The position numbers and the translations under genes are program-made. From Algoriphagus sp. CAU 1675 (GTDB lineage: Bacteria > Bacteroidota > Bacteroidia > Cytophagales > Cyclobacteriaceae): DNA of 64,000 bases. The notes beneath the pieces are model-generated. The model saw nothing but the letters and a program-made list of their open reading frames with translations, was not told where the DNA came from and searched no databases. Below, in pieces: positions 10,021 through 19,206 of the stretch. Each line of letters opens with the position of its first letter. Positions within the stretch are counted from its first letter, which is position 1. The stretch lies in assembly GCF_029222925.1 (NCBI RefSeq), contig NZ_JARHUI010000001.1, positions 124,986 to 188,985 on the forward strand, read 5' to 3'.

Positions 10021-10878
10021 TTAGAAAGCCTTCAAGCTGATATCCATGCTTTTGACCGAATGGGTCAGGGCGCCCATGGAAATATAATCGACTCCACACT
10101 CTGCTACATCCACCAAAGTTTCCTCGGTAATCCCTCCTGAAGCTTCGGTTAGGTACCGGTCACCAATGAGATTGACGGCAGTTCGCATGGTCTCATAGTC
10201 CATATTGTCCAACATGATAAAATCCACGCCGCCAACTGCCATAACTTCTTCAACTTCTTTGAGATTTCGGGTTTCAATCTCAATCTTTAGATTCAGATTG
10301 TTGGTTTCCAAATAGGCTTTGGTCCGTTCGATCGCTGCACGGATTCCTCCTGCAAAATCCACATGATTGTCCTTCAACATGATCATATCATACAGAGCAA
10401 ATCGGTGATTGGCTCCCCCTCCCAGATGTACAGCCCATTTTTCCATTAGGCGGAAATTAGGGGTAGTCTTCCGAGTATCCATCAGCCTTGCTTTGGTATG
10501 AAGGATTTGTTGGGTAAGGCGATGGGTAAGGGTGGCAATGCCACTCATTCTCTGCATACAATTGAGCACCAAACGCTCAGAAGAAAGGATAGATGCTGCT
10601 GGCCCGCTGACAATCAAACCTATATCCCCGTGTTTTACCTCAGCCCCGTCTTCAATCAACACCTCCACTTCCAGAGTTGGGTCGAAGGACTTAAAAACAA
10701 GAGTCGCCATATCTACCCCAGCTAGGATTCCCTCGTCCTTGATTAGGAGTCTGGCCTTTCCTGTTTTTCCCTCAGGAATGGAGGCAAGAGAAGAATAATC
10801 TCCCGGACCTATATCTTCCGCAAAAGCTGATTTGATAAACGTATCCAGGGCTTCTTCTGTAAGGTATGCAGGTCTCAT
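10021..10878 (-). CDS. nadC: Nicotinate-nucleotide pyrophosphorylase (carboxylating)
   Basis: 285 residues, full length. NadC converts quinolinate and PRPP to nicotinate mononucleotide in de novo NAD synthesis. Seen motifs: AEDIGPGDYSS near the N-terminus, ERLVLNCMQRMSGIAT, MDTRKTTPNFRLMEKWAVHLGGGANHRFAL (the phosphate and quinolinate site, with TRKT and GGG-NHR), LKDNHV, and the TIM-barrel end EASGGI ... GVDYISMGALTHS. A DUF4783 gene lies upstream in the same direction, an arrangement I believe is common in Bacteroidota. Confidence 0.95.
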   Translation of the reverse strand: MRPAYLTEEALDTFIKSAFAEDIGPGDYSSLASIPEGKTGKARLLIKDEGILAGVDMATLVFKSFDPTLEVEVLIEDGAEVKHGDIGLIVSGPAASILSSERLVLNCMQRMSGIATLTHRLTQQILHTKARLMDTRKTTPNFRLMEKWAVHLGGGANHRFALYDMIMLKDNHVDFAGGIRAAIERTKAYLETNNLNLKIEIETRNLKEVEEVMAVGGVDFIMLDNMDYETMRTAVNLIGDRYLTEASGGITEETLVDVAECGVDYISMGALTHSVKSMDISLKAF

Positions 10879-10930
10879 GCCGCAAAAATAGGGATAAAGA
10901 AGGGATTAGCGGCTTTTTAAAAAAAATACC

Positions 10931-11326
10931 TCAGACTTTGACAAAGCCCAGGCTGTAGACTTTAGGTCTATTGTCCTGCTGATTTACTTTGATAAAGACC
11001 CGATAGGCAAATTGGCCACTTTGATAATCCCCAATGTAGGAACTCAAACTGGGATTATTTTCATCCCTAAAAACCAAGCTGAAGCCCATAGGAGGATTTT
11101 TCTTGAAAAAATCCCTCAGGATAATCTCTGCCTGATTCCGTGAAAAATCTCCCGTCTGCCCGTTGATATTCAGAAAAATGCTGGAATCAAAATAGCCGGC
11201 CAACTCATTGACCGAACCAGCGTCTATTGCAGACACTACCGGATCTATTGAAATTGGGATCTTTGATTCTCTGAGCGGAATAGCCAGCCAAAGCAGGATA
11301 GACAATATTAAATGATAAGGCAGCAT
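10931..11326 (-). CDS. DUF4783 family secreted protein
   Basis: 131 residues from the ATG at 11326; an in-frame TTG would add six residues. An N-terminal hydrophobic signal is followed by a small alpha/beta domain (VVSAIDAGSVNELAGYFDSSIFLNINGQTGDFSRNQAEIILRDFF in pattern) of SnoaL/NTF2-like type, as in DUF4783. Function is unknown. It sits about 50 bases upstream of nadC in the same direction and may be cotranscribed. Confidence 0.75.
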   Translation of the reverse strand: MLPYHLILSILLWLAIPLRESKIPISIDPVVSAIDAGSVNELAGYFDSSIFLNINGQTGDFSRNQAEIILRDFFKKNPPMGFSLVFRDENNPSLSSYIGDYQSGQFAYRVFIKVNQQDNRPKVYSLGFVKV

Positions 11327-11463
11327 AATGCCTTCTTTTGGCAAATACTACGCCAAAAAGAATCTTTTTAACTCAATTTTGGGTTTTATTCCCGAATCCG
11401 GATTCCGCACCTATGATGATTAGAATCAGGAAAGTTTGGAATGAAAAGTAATATATTTACGCC

Positions 11464-12987
11464 ATGGAAAAGAAAGTACTTTTGATGATTTTGGATGGTT
11501 GGGGCCTCTCAACTGATCCCGCTGTTTCAGCAATTGACAAAGCAAAAACTCCATTCGTGGATAGTCTATATGTAAAATACCCTCATGCAACTCTGGAAGC
11601 GTCAGGCTTGGCAGTAGGATTGCCGGAAGGTCAGATGGGCAATTCCGAAGTAGGACATATGAATATAGGTGCAGGAAGAGTAGTCTATCAGGATTTGGTA
11701 AAAATCAACCAAGCCGTCAAAAATGGAGAACTCAATAACCATCCTGTTTTAAAAGAGGCTTTTGCCAAAGCAAAGGCAGAAAATAAAAAAGCCCATTTCA
11801 TTGGTTTGGTTTCAGATGGGGGCGTTCACGCCCATATCAACCACCTAAAGGGACTTTGTGACGCAGCCAAGTTCAATGACATGGAAAATGTATTTATCCA
11901 TGCCTTTACCGATGGACGTGACACCGACCCTAAAGGAGGTATTCATTATTTGGAAGATCTTCAAAACCACCTGAAAAACTCCGTTGGGCAGATTGCCTCT
12001 GTAGTGGGAAGATATTACGCCATGGACCGGGACAACAGATGGGAAAGAGTCAAATTGGCTTATGATGCCATGGTCCATGGAGAGGGAGAAAAGTCCAAGG
12101 ACATCCTAGCCGCTATCAAAAAGTCCTATGCCAACAACGTCACCGATGAATTTATCAGACCGATCATCCATGTTGGCGCCGACAATCAACCTTTGGCTAC
12201 CATTGAGGAGGGAGATCTTGTGATTTGTTTCAACTTCAGAACAGACCGAGGCCGTGAAATCACTCAAGTGCTTACACAGCGTGATTTTGAAGATTACAAC
12301 ATGAAAAAACTGAATCTGGAATACATCACCTTTACCAATTACGATGATACATTCCAGAATGTGAAGGTCCTTTTCGAAAAAGACAACCTCAACAATACCA
12401 TAGGAGAGGTCCTGGAAAAGGCTGGAAAAAAACAGATCCGAATTGCCGAAACTGAAAAGTATCCACACGTGACTTTCTTTTTCTCTGGGGGAAGAGAAAA
12501 GGAATTCGAAGGCGAAAGCAGAATCCTTTGCCCTTCACCAAAAGTCGCTACCTACGATCTGAAACCGGAAATGAGTGCCTTTGAAATCGCCTCAAAAATT
12601 ACCCCTGAACTGAAAAAGAAAAGCGCTGATTTCATCTGCCTCAACTTTGCGAATGCAGATATGGTTGGGCATACAGGAGATTTTGATGCAGCCATAAAAG
12701 CCTGTGAAGCGGTAGACAAAGCAGCAGAAAAAGTGACCGCAGCTGCCCTTGAAAACGGATATACCGTAATGGTGATCGCCGACCACGGCAACAGTGACCT
12801 GATGATCAATGAAGACGGAAGCCCAAATACGGCCCATACTACCAACTTGGTTCCATTAATCATGGTGGATAATCAGGAACAGATCAAAGTGAAAGACGGA
12901 AAACTGGGAGACTTGGCACCGACTATCCTGAAATTGATGGGTGTGGAAATCCCAGCAGAAATGACAGGGGACATCTTGCTAGCCTAA
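11464..12987 (+). CDS. gpmI: 2,3-bisphosphoglycerate-independent phosphoglycerate mutase
   Basis: 507 residues, full length. It interconverts 3- and 2-phosphoglycerate in glycolysis without a bisphosphoglycerate cofactor, using two metal ions. Visible: the metal-binding start MILDGWGLS, catalytic Ser61 in MGNSEVGHMNIGAGR, FTDGRDTDP, GRYYAMDRDNRWER, CFNFRTDRGREI, and the second metal site NADMVGHTG plus IADHGNSD near the C-terminus. A lipoprotein gene follows, overlapping by one base (TAATG), so they are translationally coupled. Confidence 0.97.
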   Translation: MEKKVLLMILDGWGLSTDPAVSAIDKAKTPFVDSLYVKYPHATLEASGLAVGLPEGQMGNSEVGHMNIGAGRVVYQDLVKINQAVKNGELNNHPVLKEAFAKAKAENKKAHFIGLVSDGGVHAHINHLKGLCDAAKFNDMENVFIHAFTDGRDTDPKGGIHYLEDLQNHLKNSVGQIASVVGRYYAMDRDNRWERVKLAYDAMVHGEGEKSKDILAAIKKSYANNVTDEFIRPIIHVGADNQPLATIEEGDLVICFNFRTDRGREITQVLTQRDFEDYNMKKLNLEYITFTNYDDTFQNVKVLFEKDNLNNTIGEVLEKAGKKQIRIAETEKYPHVTFFFSGGREKEFEGESRILCPSPKVATYDLKPEMSAFEIASKITPELKKKSADFICLNFANADMVGHTGDFDAAIKACEAVDKAAEKVTAAALENGYTVMVIADHGNSDLMINEDGSPNTAHTTNLVPLIMVDNQEQIKVKDGKLGDLAPTILKLMGVEIPAEMTGDILLA

Positions 12988-13556
12988 TGAAAATCAAAGC
13001 ATACCACCTACTTTTCTTCAGTATCCTTGTAGTCTGGACATCTTGCAGTACCCCTTCGGAAAATTCCAATGGGAAAATGGAAGTATTGCCCTACTATGAC
13101 CTGAAGGGATTTATTGAACAGGAAGTAGACAAATTCGATACGGCTCAAGTAGTTATTTTATCCCGGATCAATCAAGAGGAGAACCAATCTACTGTCACGC
13201 TAGGCAGGACAGAATTATTGGAAGAACTGGACGTATTTTTGCGGGCAGATATCAACAAGCCTTCGTTGGTCAATTCTTATACTACAGAAGTGGTACGGGA
13301 CTTTCTGATCCATCAATCAAAACCTAAGGAAAAAACCAAGGTAAAGGAAATCAAAGTCCGAATTATAAATGACAGGCCTGTTTGGATCACTTTCAAAATG
13401 GCCGAGGAAAACATGTTTTATACCTCATACACCATTGGGGAACTTTACATGAACAGCCAAACTGACCGAATTGATCATTACTCCATAGAAACCAGTCAAA
13501 AGATTTGGTTTCTGAAAGCAAACAACATGAAAATAAGCGGTGTGATCAAAAACTAA
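12987..13556 (+). CDS. Lipoprotein of unknown function
   Basis: 189 residues with a lipoprotein signal (lipobox VWTSC, acylated Cys20). The mature part is mixed alpha/beta with no motif I recognise. Start and gpmI stop share one base, so it is in the gpmI operon. A strong terminator follows immediately. Probably an inner- or outer-membrane-anchored periplasmic protein. Confidence 0.7.
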   Translation: MKIKAYHLLFFSILVVWTSCSTPSENSNGKMEVLPYYDLKGFIEQEVDKFDTAQVVILSRINQEENQSTVTLGRTELLEELDVFLRADINKPSLVNSYTTEVVRDFLIHQSKPKEKTKVKEIKVRIINDRPVWITFKMAEENMFYTSYTIGELYMNSQTDRIDHYSIETSQKIWFLKANNMKISGVIKN

Positions 13557-13593
13557 AAAGCTGCCCCAGGTCAGTTCTGGGGCAGCTTTTTTT
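13557..13593 (+). terminator. Strong terminator between convergent genes
   Basis: A 13-bp perfect stem, AAAGCTGCCCCAG (13557-13569) with CTGGGGCAGCTTT (13577-13589), a 7-base loop, and T-runs on both strands. It can therefore serve both the gpmI-lipoprotein operon and the convergent amidase gene. Confidence 0.93.
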
Positions 13594-13603
13594 GAATAAA
13601 TCA

Positions 13604-15283
13604 TTATCGATTGAACAGGGGTGGCCTTTTTGTCTGCCAATCGGAATTGTCCTGAATCAATTGCCCAAGCATTACCAATTTTTCCTCATCAAAGAGATTT
13701 GCCAATAAAGTTATTGAAGTAGGACTTCCACTATCATTAAATCCATTTGGTAGGCAGAGAGCAGGATGCCCTGTCAAATTGGTGATCTGTAATTGCTGCC
13801 CTGCGAAAGAAGGGGTCACAATCACATCATAATCCTTCATCAATTCATGCATTTCCTGGATCAGGAGACTTCTTTGTCTACTGAGATTGACGTATTCTAC
13901 GGCAGGTATAAAACGTGCTGCACGGAACAGGTTCGGCCAGGCATTTCTATGCTGGGCCACCAACTGATCATCCCATCCTAGTCTGGTCAGTTCATCAAAT
14001 GCCGCGGCTCCCTCCACCATCAACATCATGACAATTGGCCCCGCTTGTACGGAAGTTTTCAATTCCAATGGCTGCAATTCTATCCCTTGACTTTCCAGTA
14101 ATTCCAGTACTTTTTTGTCATTTTCAAGATTGGGTCTGTCTCCTTCAAAAAATGGCTTGAAGTAACCAACCTTTAGTTTCTTTGGGTCATTCTTCGCAGA
14201 AAAGTTAAAACTGGCCTGAATAGAACTTGCGTCTTTTGCATCTTCCCCGTTGATGACAGAAAGCACGATTCCGTTGTCCAAGGCAGATCTCGAGATAGGG
14301 CCAATTTTGTCCATTGACCAGCTAAGGGCCATAGCCCCGTGCTTGCTCACTCTTCCATAGGTAGGGCGTAGGCCCGTGACACCATTTCGGGTTGATGGGG
14401 AGACAATAGAGCCCAGCGTCTCGGTACCAATTGCAAAAGGAACCAAACCGGCACTCACCGCTGAAGCTGATCCGGCAGAAGAACCACTGGATCCCTGCTC
14501 CAAATTCCATGGATTTTTGGTCACACCTCCATACCATACATCCCCCATGGCAAGGGATCCCAAGGTAAATTTACCTACCAGAACTCCACCCGCATCATTG
14601 AGCTTTTGGACGACTGTTGCCGTTTCATCAATCATCTGGTCCTTATAAGGCATGGCCCCCCAGGTGGTCTTGGTTTCTTTTACCGCCAACAAATCCTTGA
14701 TTCCATAGGGGATTCCGTGGAGAGGCCCCCTATATTTTCCAGAAGCCAACTCCGCGTCCATGCTCCGTGCCTTTTCCAATGCAGAATCCTCCATCAAGGT
14801 AATTAGACATTGCAAAGTGTCGGAATATGTCTTGATCCTATCCAAATAAATCCGGGTCAGGCGTTCACTGGAGATTTGCCGGTTTTTGATCAAGACTGCC
14901 AATTGATGCACGGGCATGTAGGCGATATCGGAATCTTTTTCGGGCAAGGATATCTTCTCATCCAATCCCCAAATGATAGGGTGTTGCTCCTGGCTTGGGG
15001 AATATCCTGTGGGCAGGGGATTGAAGACTAAGGCTGGCGCCACCGAGTTATCCAGCTTTATTTTTCTGGAGTTTTCGATATTATTGAGCTGATTCTTCAG
15101 CGTATTGATCATGCTGTCTTTTTCGGCAGGGGTAAAGGACAAGCCGATCAAATCCGAAGCACCTTCAATGGACTGTGGGGTGATTTCTCCAGCCAACCTG
15201 CCAAAGGTAAAGCCTAATATCAGGCAGGATGCAGCTCCCAGTCCGATAAAAGCAGCATATCTTAATCTGTTTTTTCTTTCCAT
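13604..15283 (-). CDS. Membrane-anchored amidase-signature hydrolase
   Basis: 559 residues. The amidase-signature triad is complete: Lys196 (GIPYGIKDLLAV), cis-Ser268 (GSSGSSAG) and nucleophile Ser292 (TETLGSIVSP). The catalytic core starts at about residue 120. Before it lie an N-terminal hydrophobic helix (about 9-31, likely a membrane anchor or uncleaved signal) and a ~90-residue linker, not present in GatA. This points to an extracytoplasmic amidase rather than the glutamyl-tRNA amidotransferase subunit. Substrate unknown. Confidence 0.88.
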   Translation of the reverse strand: MERKNRLRYAAFIGLGAASCLILGFTFGRLAGEITPQSIEGASDLIGLSFTPAEKDSMINTLKNQLNNIENSRKIKLDNSVAPALVFNPLPTGYSPSQEQHPIIWGLDEKISLPEKDSDIAYMPVHQLAVLIKNRQISSERLTRIYLDRIKTYSDTLQCLITLMEDSALEKARSMDAELASGKYRGPLHGIPYGIKDLLAVKETKTTWGAMPYKDQMIDETATVVQKLNDAGGVLVGKFTLGSLAMGDVWYGGVTKNPWNLEQGSSGSSAGSASAVSAGLVPFAIGTETLGSIVSPSTRNGVTGLRPTYGRVSKHGAMALSWSMDKIGPISRSALDNGIVLSVINGEDAKDASSIQASFNFSAKNDPKKLKVGYFKPFFEGDRPNLENDKKVLELLESQGIELQPLELKTSVQAGPIVMMLMVEGAAAFDELTRLGWDDQLVAQHRNAWPNLFRAARFIPAVEYVNLSRQRSLLIQEMHELMKDYDVIVTPSFAGQQLQITNLTGHPALCLPNGFNDSGSPTSITLLANLFDEEKLVMLGQLIQDNSDWQTKRPPLFNR

Positions 15284-15355
15284 AGCTTAGTTTTGTATTA
15301 TGCAAAAACATGAAGCCCTAAGGTGTTCATAAAGCAGAATAAAATCAAACCACCC

Positions 15356-15790
15356 ATGGATCAAAAACCCACCTTTCCCGTATTTCCCATGCACTTCAGA
15401 GGCATCCTCCTTTTGGCAGGGATGTATACGATAGCTTGGTCAGCCTTCTTCAAATGGTTTGGCCCTGCCCTTTTGACTTGGCTGGCAATTGACAACGGTG
15501 TGATGGATAATCTTCCCGCTTCATATTATGGTTCCTTTGGACTCGTTGTAGGACTGCTTATTTTCATCAGCGCCTTTTACCCGGTCACTTGGGTCTACCT
15601 CATCATGGCGGGAATTACCGGAAAAATAATTTTGGCAATTTGGTTTAGCCTGGGGTTTCTTCCAGAACTGGGATGGAACAAGCGAACAGGATTCCATTTA
15701 ATTTTCAATGAAATCCTCTGGCTGGTTCCTCTTTGTCCTGTCTTCCTTAGGGCTCTCCAGGTCAAACAGTATCTCAAAAGCCATGAATAA
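15356..15790 (+). CDS. Hypothetical inner-membrane protein
   Basis: 144 residues from the ATG at 15356 (MDQKPTF); a GTG at 15323 would extend it by 11 residues. About four hydrophobic segments, with FRGILLLAGMYTIAWSAFFKW at the start and a Trp-rich C-terminal helix. I do not recognise the family. It is divergent from the amidase gene. Confidence 0.65.
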   Translation: MDQKPTFPVFPMHFRGILLLAGMYTIAWSAFFKWFGPALLTWLAIDNGVMDNLPASYYGSFGLVVGLLIFISAFYPVTWVYLIMAGITGKIILAIWFSLGFLPELGWNKRTGFHLIFNEILWLVPLCPVFLRALQVKQYLKSHE

Positions 15791-15884
15791 ACCTCTTCGT
15801 TTTTTTGAATATAAATCCACTTCCGGCTTCCCTCAATTCGAAACAGAAGCGGATGGACAAAAAAATTGAAGGGGAATAGAATTC

Positions 15885-16199
15885 TTATAGGATAATAATC
15901 AGCAAAAGAATGATGATGATTGCCCCGGTGGAAATAAAAATCCCCCCACCATGTCTTTCTCTATATCTTTGCTGCATTTCCTTTAATTCCTCTTTGAGCT
16001 CCTTTCTTTCAACCTTGTCAAGGGAAGAAAAATCCATCGCACGGATTTCGGAAATTCTAGCCTCTATAGCGGCTATTTCTTCCAATTCGGCTTCCGTCAA
16101 CTCCACTTTTTCCTTCTTCTCGGAATCTTTAAGCTTTTCAGCTGGGTAGGCAAGTGATACAGTCATCATCAATCCTGCCATTAGGATTAGTTTTTTCAT
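15885..16199 (-). CDS. Small exported protein with coiled coil and C-terminal membrane helix
   Basis: 104 residues: a signal peptide (1-20), a highly charged Glu/Lys-rich helical region (about 22-78) likely to be a coiled coil, then a Gly-rich turn (HGGGIF) and a strongly hydrophobic C-terminal helix (about 88-104). Small proteins of this shape are common in Cytophagales, but no function is known to me. Divergent from polA. Confidence 0.6.
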   Translation of the reverse strand: MKKLILMAGLMMTVSLAYPAEKLKDSEKKEKVELTEAELEEIAAIEARISEIRAMDFSSLDKVERKELKEELKEMQQRYRERHGGGIFISTGAIIIILLLIIIL

Positions 16200-16289
16200 G
16201 ATTTGGAATTTTTCTTTCTCCCTAATTTATCAATTCCTGACTGAATTATTCCTAAGTTTTGGTAAAAGACATTGCCTTCCTTCCAAGGG

Positions 16290-16297
16290 TAATTTTG
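16290..16297 (+). promoter_or_regulatory. Candidate -7 promoter element for polA
   Basis: TAATTTTG matches the Bacteroidota primary-sigma -7 consensus TAnnTTTG, 48 bases before the polA ATG. No well-spaced -33 TTTG was found, so the assignment is weak. Confidence 0.3.
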
Positions 16298-16344
16298 TAC
16301 CTTAGACCGATATTTAGTCTGCTTTTTCATCGAAAAATCAAACA

Positions 16345-19170
16345 ATGGCTCAAACACAACCGCATAAATTATTCCTGCTCGACGCAATGGCTCTCATCTA
16401 CAGAGCCCATTTCGCATTCAGTAAAAATCCCCGCATCAACTCCAAAGGACTCAATACCGGGGTAATGCTGGGCTTTACCAACACTTTGTTGGAAATACTC
16501 GAAAAGGAAAAACCAAGTCATATTGCCGTGGCATTCGACACCAAAGCGCCAACCTTCCGTCATGAGCAATACGAGCCATACAAAGCCAACAGACAAGATC
16601 AACCGGAAGATATCACGGTGGGTACTCCCTGGGTGAAAGAAATTGTAAAGGCATTCCGTATTCCTGTGCTGGAAATGGACGGATTCGAAGCAGATGATAT
16701 TATAGGAACCATTGCCAAAAAAGCTGAAAAGGAACACTATACTGTCTACATGATGACCCCGGACAAGGACTACGGACAGATTGTGGATGATCATATTTTC
16801 TTGTACAAACCTGCCTTCATGGGAAATGGGGTGGATGTTATGGGCCCTAAGGAAGTGTGCAAAAAATGGGGCATAGAGCATGTGGACCAAGTCCGGGATA
16901 TCCTTGGGCTAATGGGCGATGCTGTGGACAACATTCCGGGAATTCCTGGAATAGGTGAAAAAACCGCGGTAAAACTTCTCAAGGAATTCGGCAGCATAGA
17001 AAACCTGCTAAAAAACACAGATAAACTCAAAGGCAAGCAGAAAGAAAACGTCGAAAACTTCGCCGAGCAGGGTTTGCTTTCCAAAGAACTGGCCACCATC
17101 AAAATCGATGTGCCTGTGGACTTTGTAGAGGAAGACTTGAGGTATGAAGGTTTTGACGAGGAAAAATTGAGAGCTCTATTTACTGAACTTGAATTCCGTA
17201 CCCTTTCCAAAAGGATTTTCAAAGAACCCGGGAAAAAAGCAGCGATCAGCAAACCAGAGCAAATGGATCTTTTCGGTGCTCCTGCTCCTCCAAGCAAAGT
17301 GGCTCATGAAAAGATAGAATTTGAAGAGGAAACCGTCAATCCAGAGCCAGTAATGCTCGAAACCATCTCCGGCAACCTCCACCAATATCACAAGGTGAAA
17401 GGAAAGGATGCAGTGAGCGAACTCGTGGAATTCCTACTCCTGCAAAAAGCCATCTGCTTCGATACGGAGACCACGTCCCTGGATGCCATGCAAGCCGAAC
17501 TCGTAGGTTTGTCTTTTGCCTACATCAGTGGGGAAGCCTACTACATCCCTGTGCCGGAAGATCAAAAGGAAACTCAAAAAATTCTTGAGCTCCTTCGCCC
17601 GGTCTTCGAAAACGAGAAAATCCTGAAAATCGGGCAGAATGTGAAATATGACATGCTCGTCCTGAAAAATTACGGGATTGAAGTCAAAGGCAAACTCTAC
17701 GATACCATGCTGGCCCATTACCTGATCGAACCGGAAGGAAAGCACAACATGGATTGGCTGGCCCAGCAATATTTGAATTACAAACCGGTCTCTATCGAAT
17801 CTCTGATCGGAAAAAAAGGAAAAAATCAGGGAAACATGCGGGATGTGGATGAGGACGAAGTGACCGCCTATGCATCTGAAGATGCTGATATCACCCTGAG
17901 GCTGAAGGAAAAATTTGATCCAATTCTAGAGAAAAACGAGTTGGAAAAACTCTTCAATGAAGTAGAAAACCCCCTGATCCGGGTCCTATGCGACATGGAG
18001 TTCGAAGGGGTAAAAATTGATACAGAAAGTCTAGGCGAGCTTTCCGGTTTACTGGAAAAGGAAAGCCAGGAAATAGAAAAACGAGTATATGAGCTCGCTG
18101 GAGTACGATTCAACCTAGCTTCTCCGAAGCAACTTGGGGATGTGCTCTTCGAAAAGCTCAAATTGGACCCCAAGGCCAAAAAGACCAAAACCGGACAATA
18201 CGCCACCGGAGAGGAAATTCTCAGCAAATTGGCCAACGAACATGAGATCGCCCAAGCCATCTTGGACTACAGACAAATGGTCAAACTGAAATCCACCTAT
18301 GTGGATGCACTACCCACCATGATCAATCCCAAAACCGGCCACATTCACACTACTTACAACCAGTTTGTAGCGGCTACGGGAAGGCTCTCTTCTGTCAATC
18401 CTAACCTACAAAATATCCCCATCCGTACCGACCGTGGGAAAGAAATCCGAAAGGCCTTTGTGCCAAGGGACAAGCACCATGTCCTGCTTTCTGCGGATTA
18501 TTCCCAAATCGAACTCCGAATCATGGCTGCATTCTCGGGAGATGAATCCATGATAGAAGCCTTTAAAAAAGGCAGGGATATCCATGCCACTACCGCAGCA
18601 AAAATTTTTCAGGTACCCTTGGAAGAAGTCACATCCGACATGCGTCGGAAAGCCAAAACGGCCAATTTTGGGATCATCTACGGCATTTCAGCATTTGGCC
18701 TTTCTCAGCGACTGTCCATTCCCAGAACCGAAGCCAAGGAAATCATCGATGCTTATTTCAAAGAGTTTCCGGCTGTCAAAGAATACATGGACGGCGCCAT
18801 TGAAAAGGCCCGAAAAAATGAATATGTAGAAACCATTCTTGGACGAAGACGCTACCTCCGGGATATCAACAGCCGTAACCAGACCATGCGGGGATTTGCA
18901 GAACGAAACGCCATCAATGCCCCTATTCAAGGTTCTGCTGCCGACCTGATCAAAGTGGCCATGATCCATGTATACGAATGGATGAAAAATGAAAAGCTCA
19001 AGTCAAAAATGATCCTGCAGGTACACGATGAATTGGTGTTCGATGCACATAAGGATGAGGTGGATCTTCTGAAAAAACACATTCCCAAACTCATGGCCAA
19101 CGCCATTCCTCTGGCAGTGCCATTAGAGGTAGAAGTTGGGGCAGGAAATGACTGGTTGGAGGCACATTAA
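16345..19170 (+). CDS. polA: DNA polymerase I
   Basis: 941 residues with all three domains. The 5'-3' exonuclease covers about 1-300 (FLLDAMALIYRAHFA, AVAFDTKAPTFRHEQY, GDAVDNIPGIPGIGEKTA). The 3'-5' exonuclease covers about 355-530, with the DTETTSLD metal motif intact, so proofreading is probably active. The polymerase domain covers about 560-941: motif A LSADYSQIELRIMA, motif B RRKAKTANFGIIYG, motif C LQVHDELVFD. It acts in Okazaki-fragment processing and repair. radA lies 36 bases downstream on the same strand. Confidence 0.98.
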   Translation: MAQTQPHKLFLLDAMALIYRAHFAFSKNPRINSKGLNTGVMLGFTNTLLEILEKEKPSHIAVAFDTKAPTFRHEQYEPYKANRQDQPEDITVGTPWVKEIVKAFRIPVLEMDGFEADDIIGTIAKKAEKEHYTVYMMTPDKDYGQIVDDHIFLYKPAFMGNGVDVMGPKEVCKKWGIEHVDQVRDILGLMGDAVDNIPGIPGIGEKTAVKLLKEFGSIENLLKNTDKLKGKQKENVENFAEQGLLSKELATIKIDVPVDFVEEDLRYEGFDEEKLRALFTELEFRTLSKRIFKEPGKKAAISKPEQMDLFGAPAPPSKVAHEKIEFEEETVNPEPVMLETISGNLHQYHKVKGKDAVSELVEFLLLQKAICFDTETTSLDAMQAELVGLSFAYISGEAYYIPVPEDQKETQKILELLRPVFENEKILKIGQNVKYDMLVLKNYGIEVKGKLYDTMLAHYLIEPEGKHNMDWLAQQYLNYKPVSIESLIGKKGKNQGNMRDVDEDEVTAYASEDADITLRLKEKFDPILEKNELEKLFNEVENPLIRVLCDMEFEGVKIDTESLGELSGLLEKESQEIEKRVYELAGVRFNLASPKQLGDVLFEKLKLDPKAKKTKTGQYATGEEILSKLANEHEIAQAILDYRQMVKLKSTYVDALPTMINPKTGHIHTTYNQFVAATGRLSSVNPNLQNIPIRTDRGKEIRKAFVPRDKHHVLLSADYSQIELRIMAAFSGDESMIEAFKKGRDIHATTAAKIFQVPLEEVTSDMRRKAKTANFGIIYGISAFGLSQRLSIPRTEAKEIIDAYFKEFPAVKEYMDGAIEKARKNEYVETILGRRRYLRDINSRNQTMRGFAERNAINAPIQGSAADLIKVAMIHVYEWMKNEKLKSKMILQVHDELVFDAHKDEVDLLKKHIPKLMANAIPLAVPLEVEVGAGNDWLEAH

Positions 19171-19206
19171 TAATCAAGTGTTAACTCTCACAATTCAGGA
19201 ATTCCT

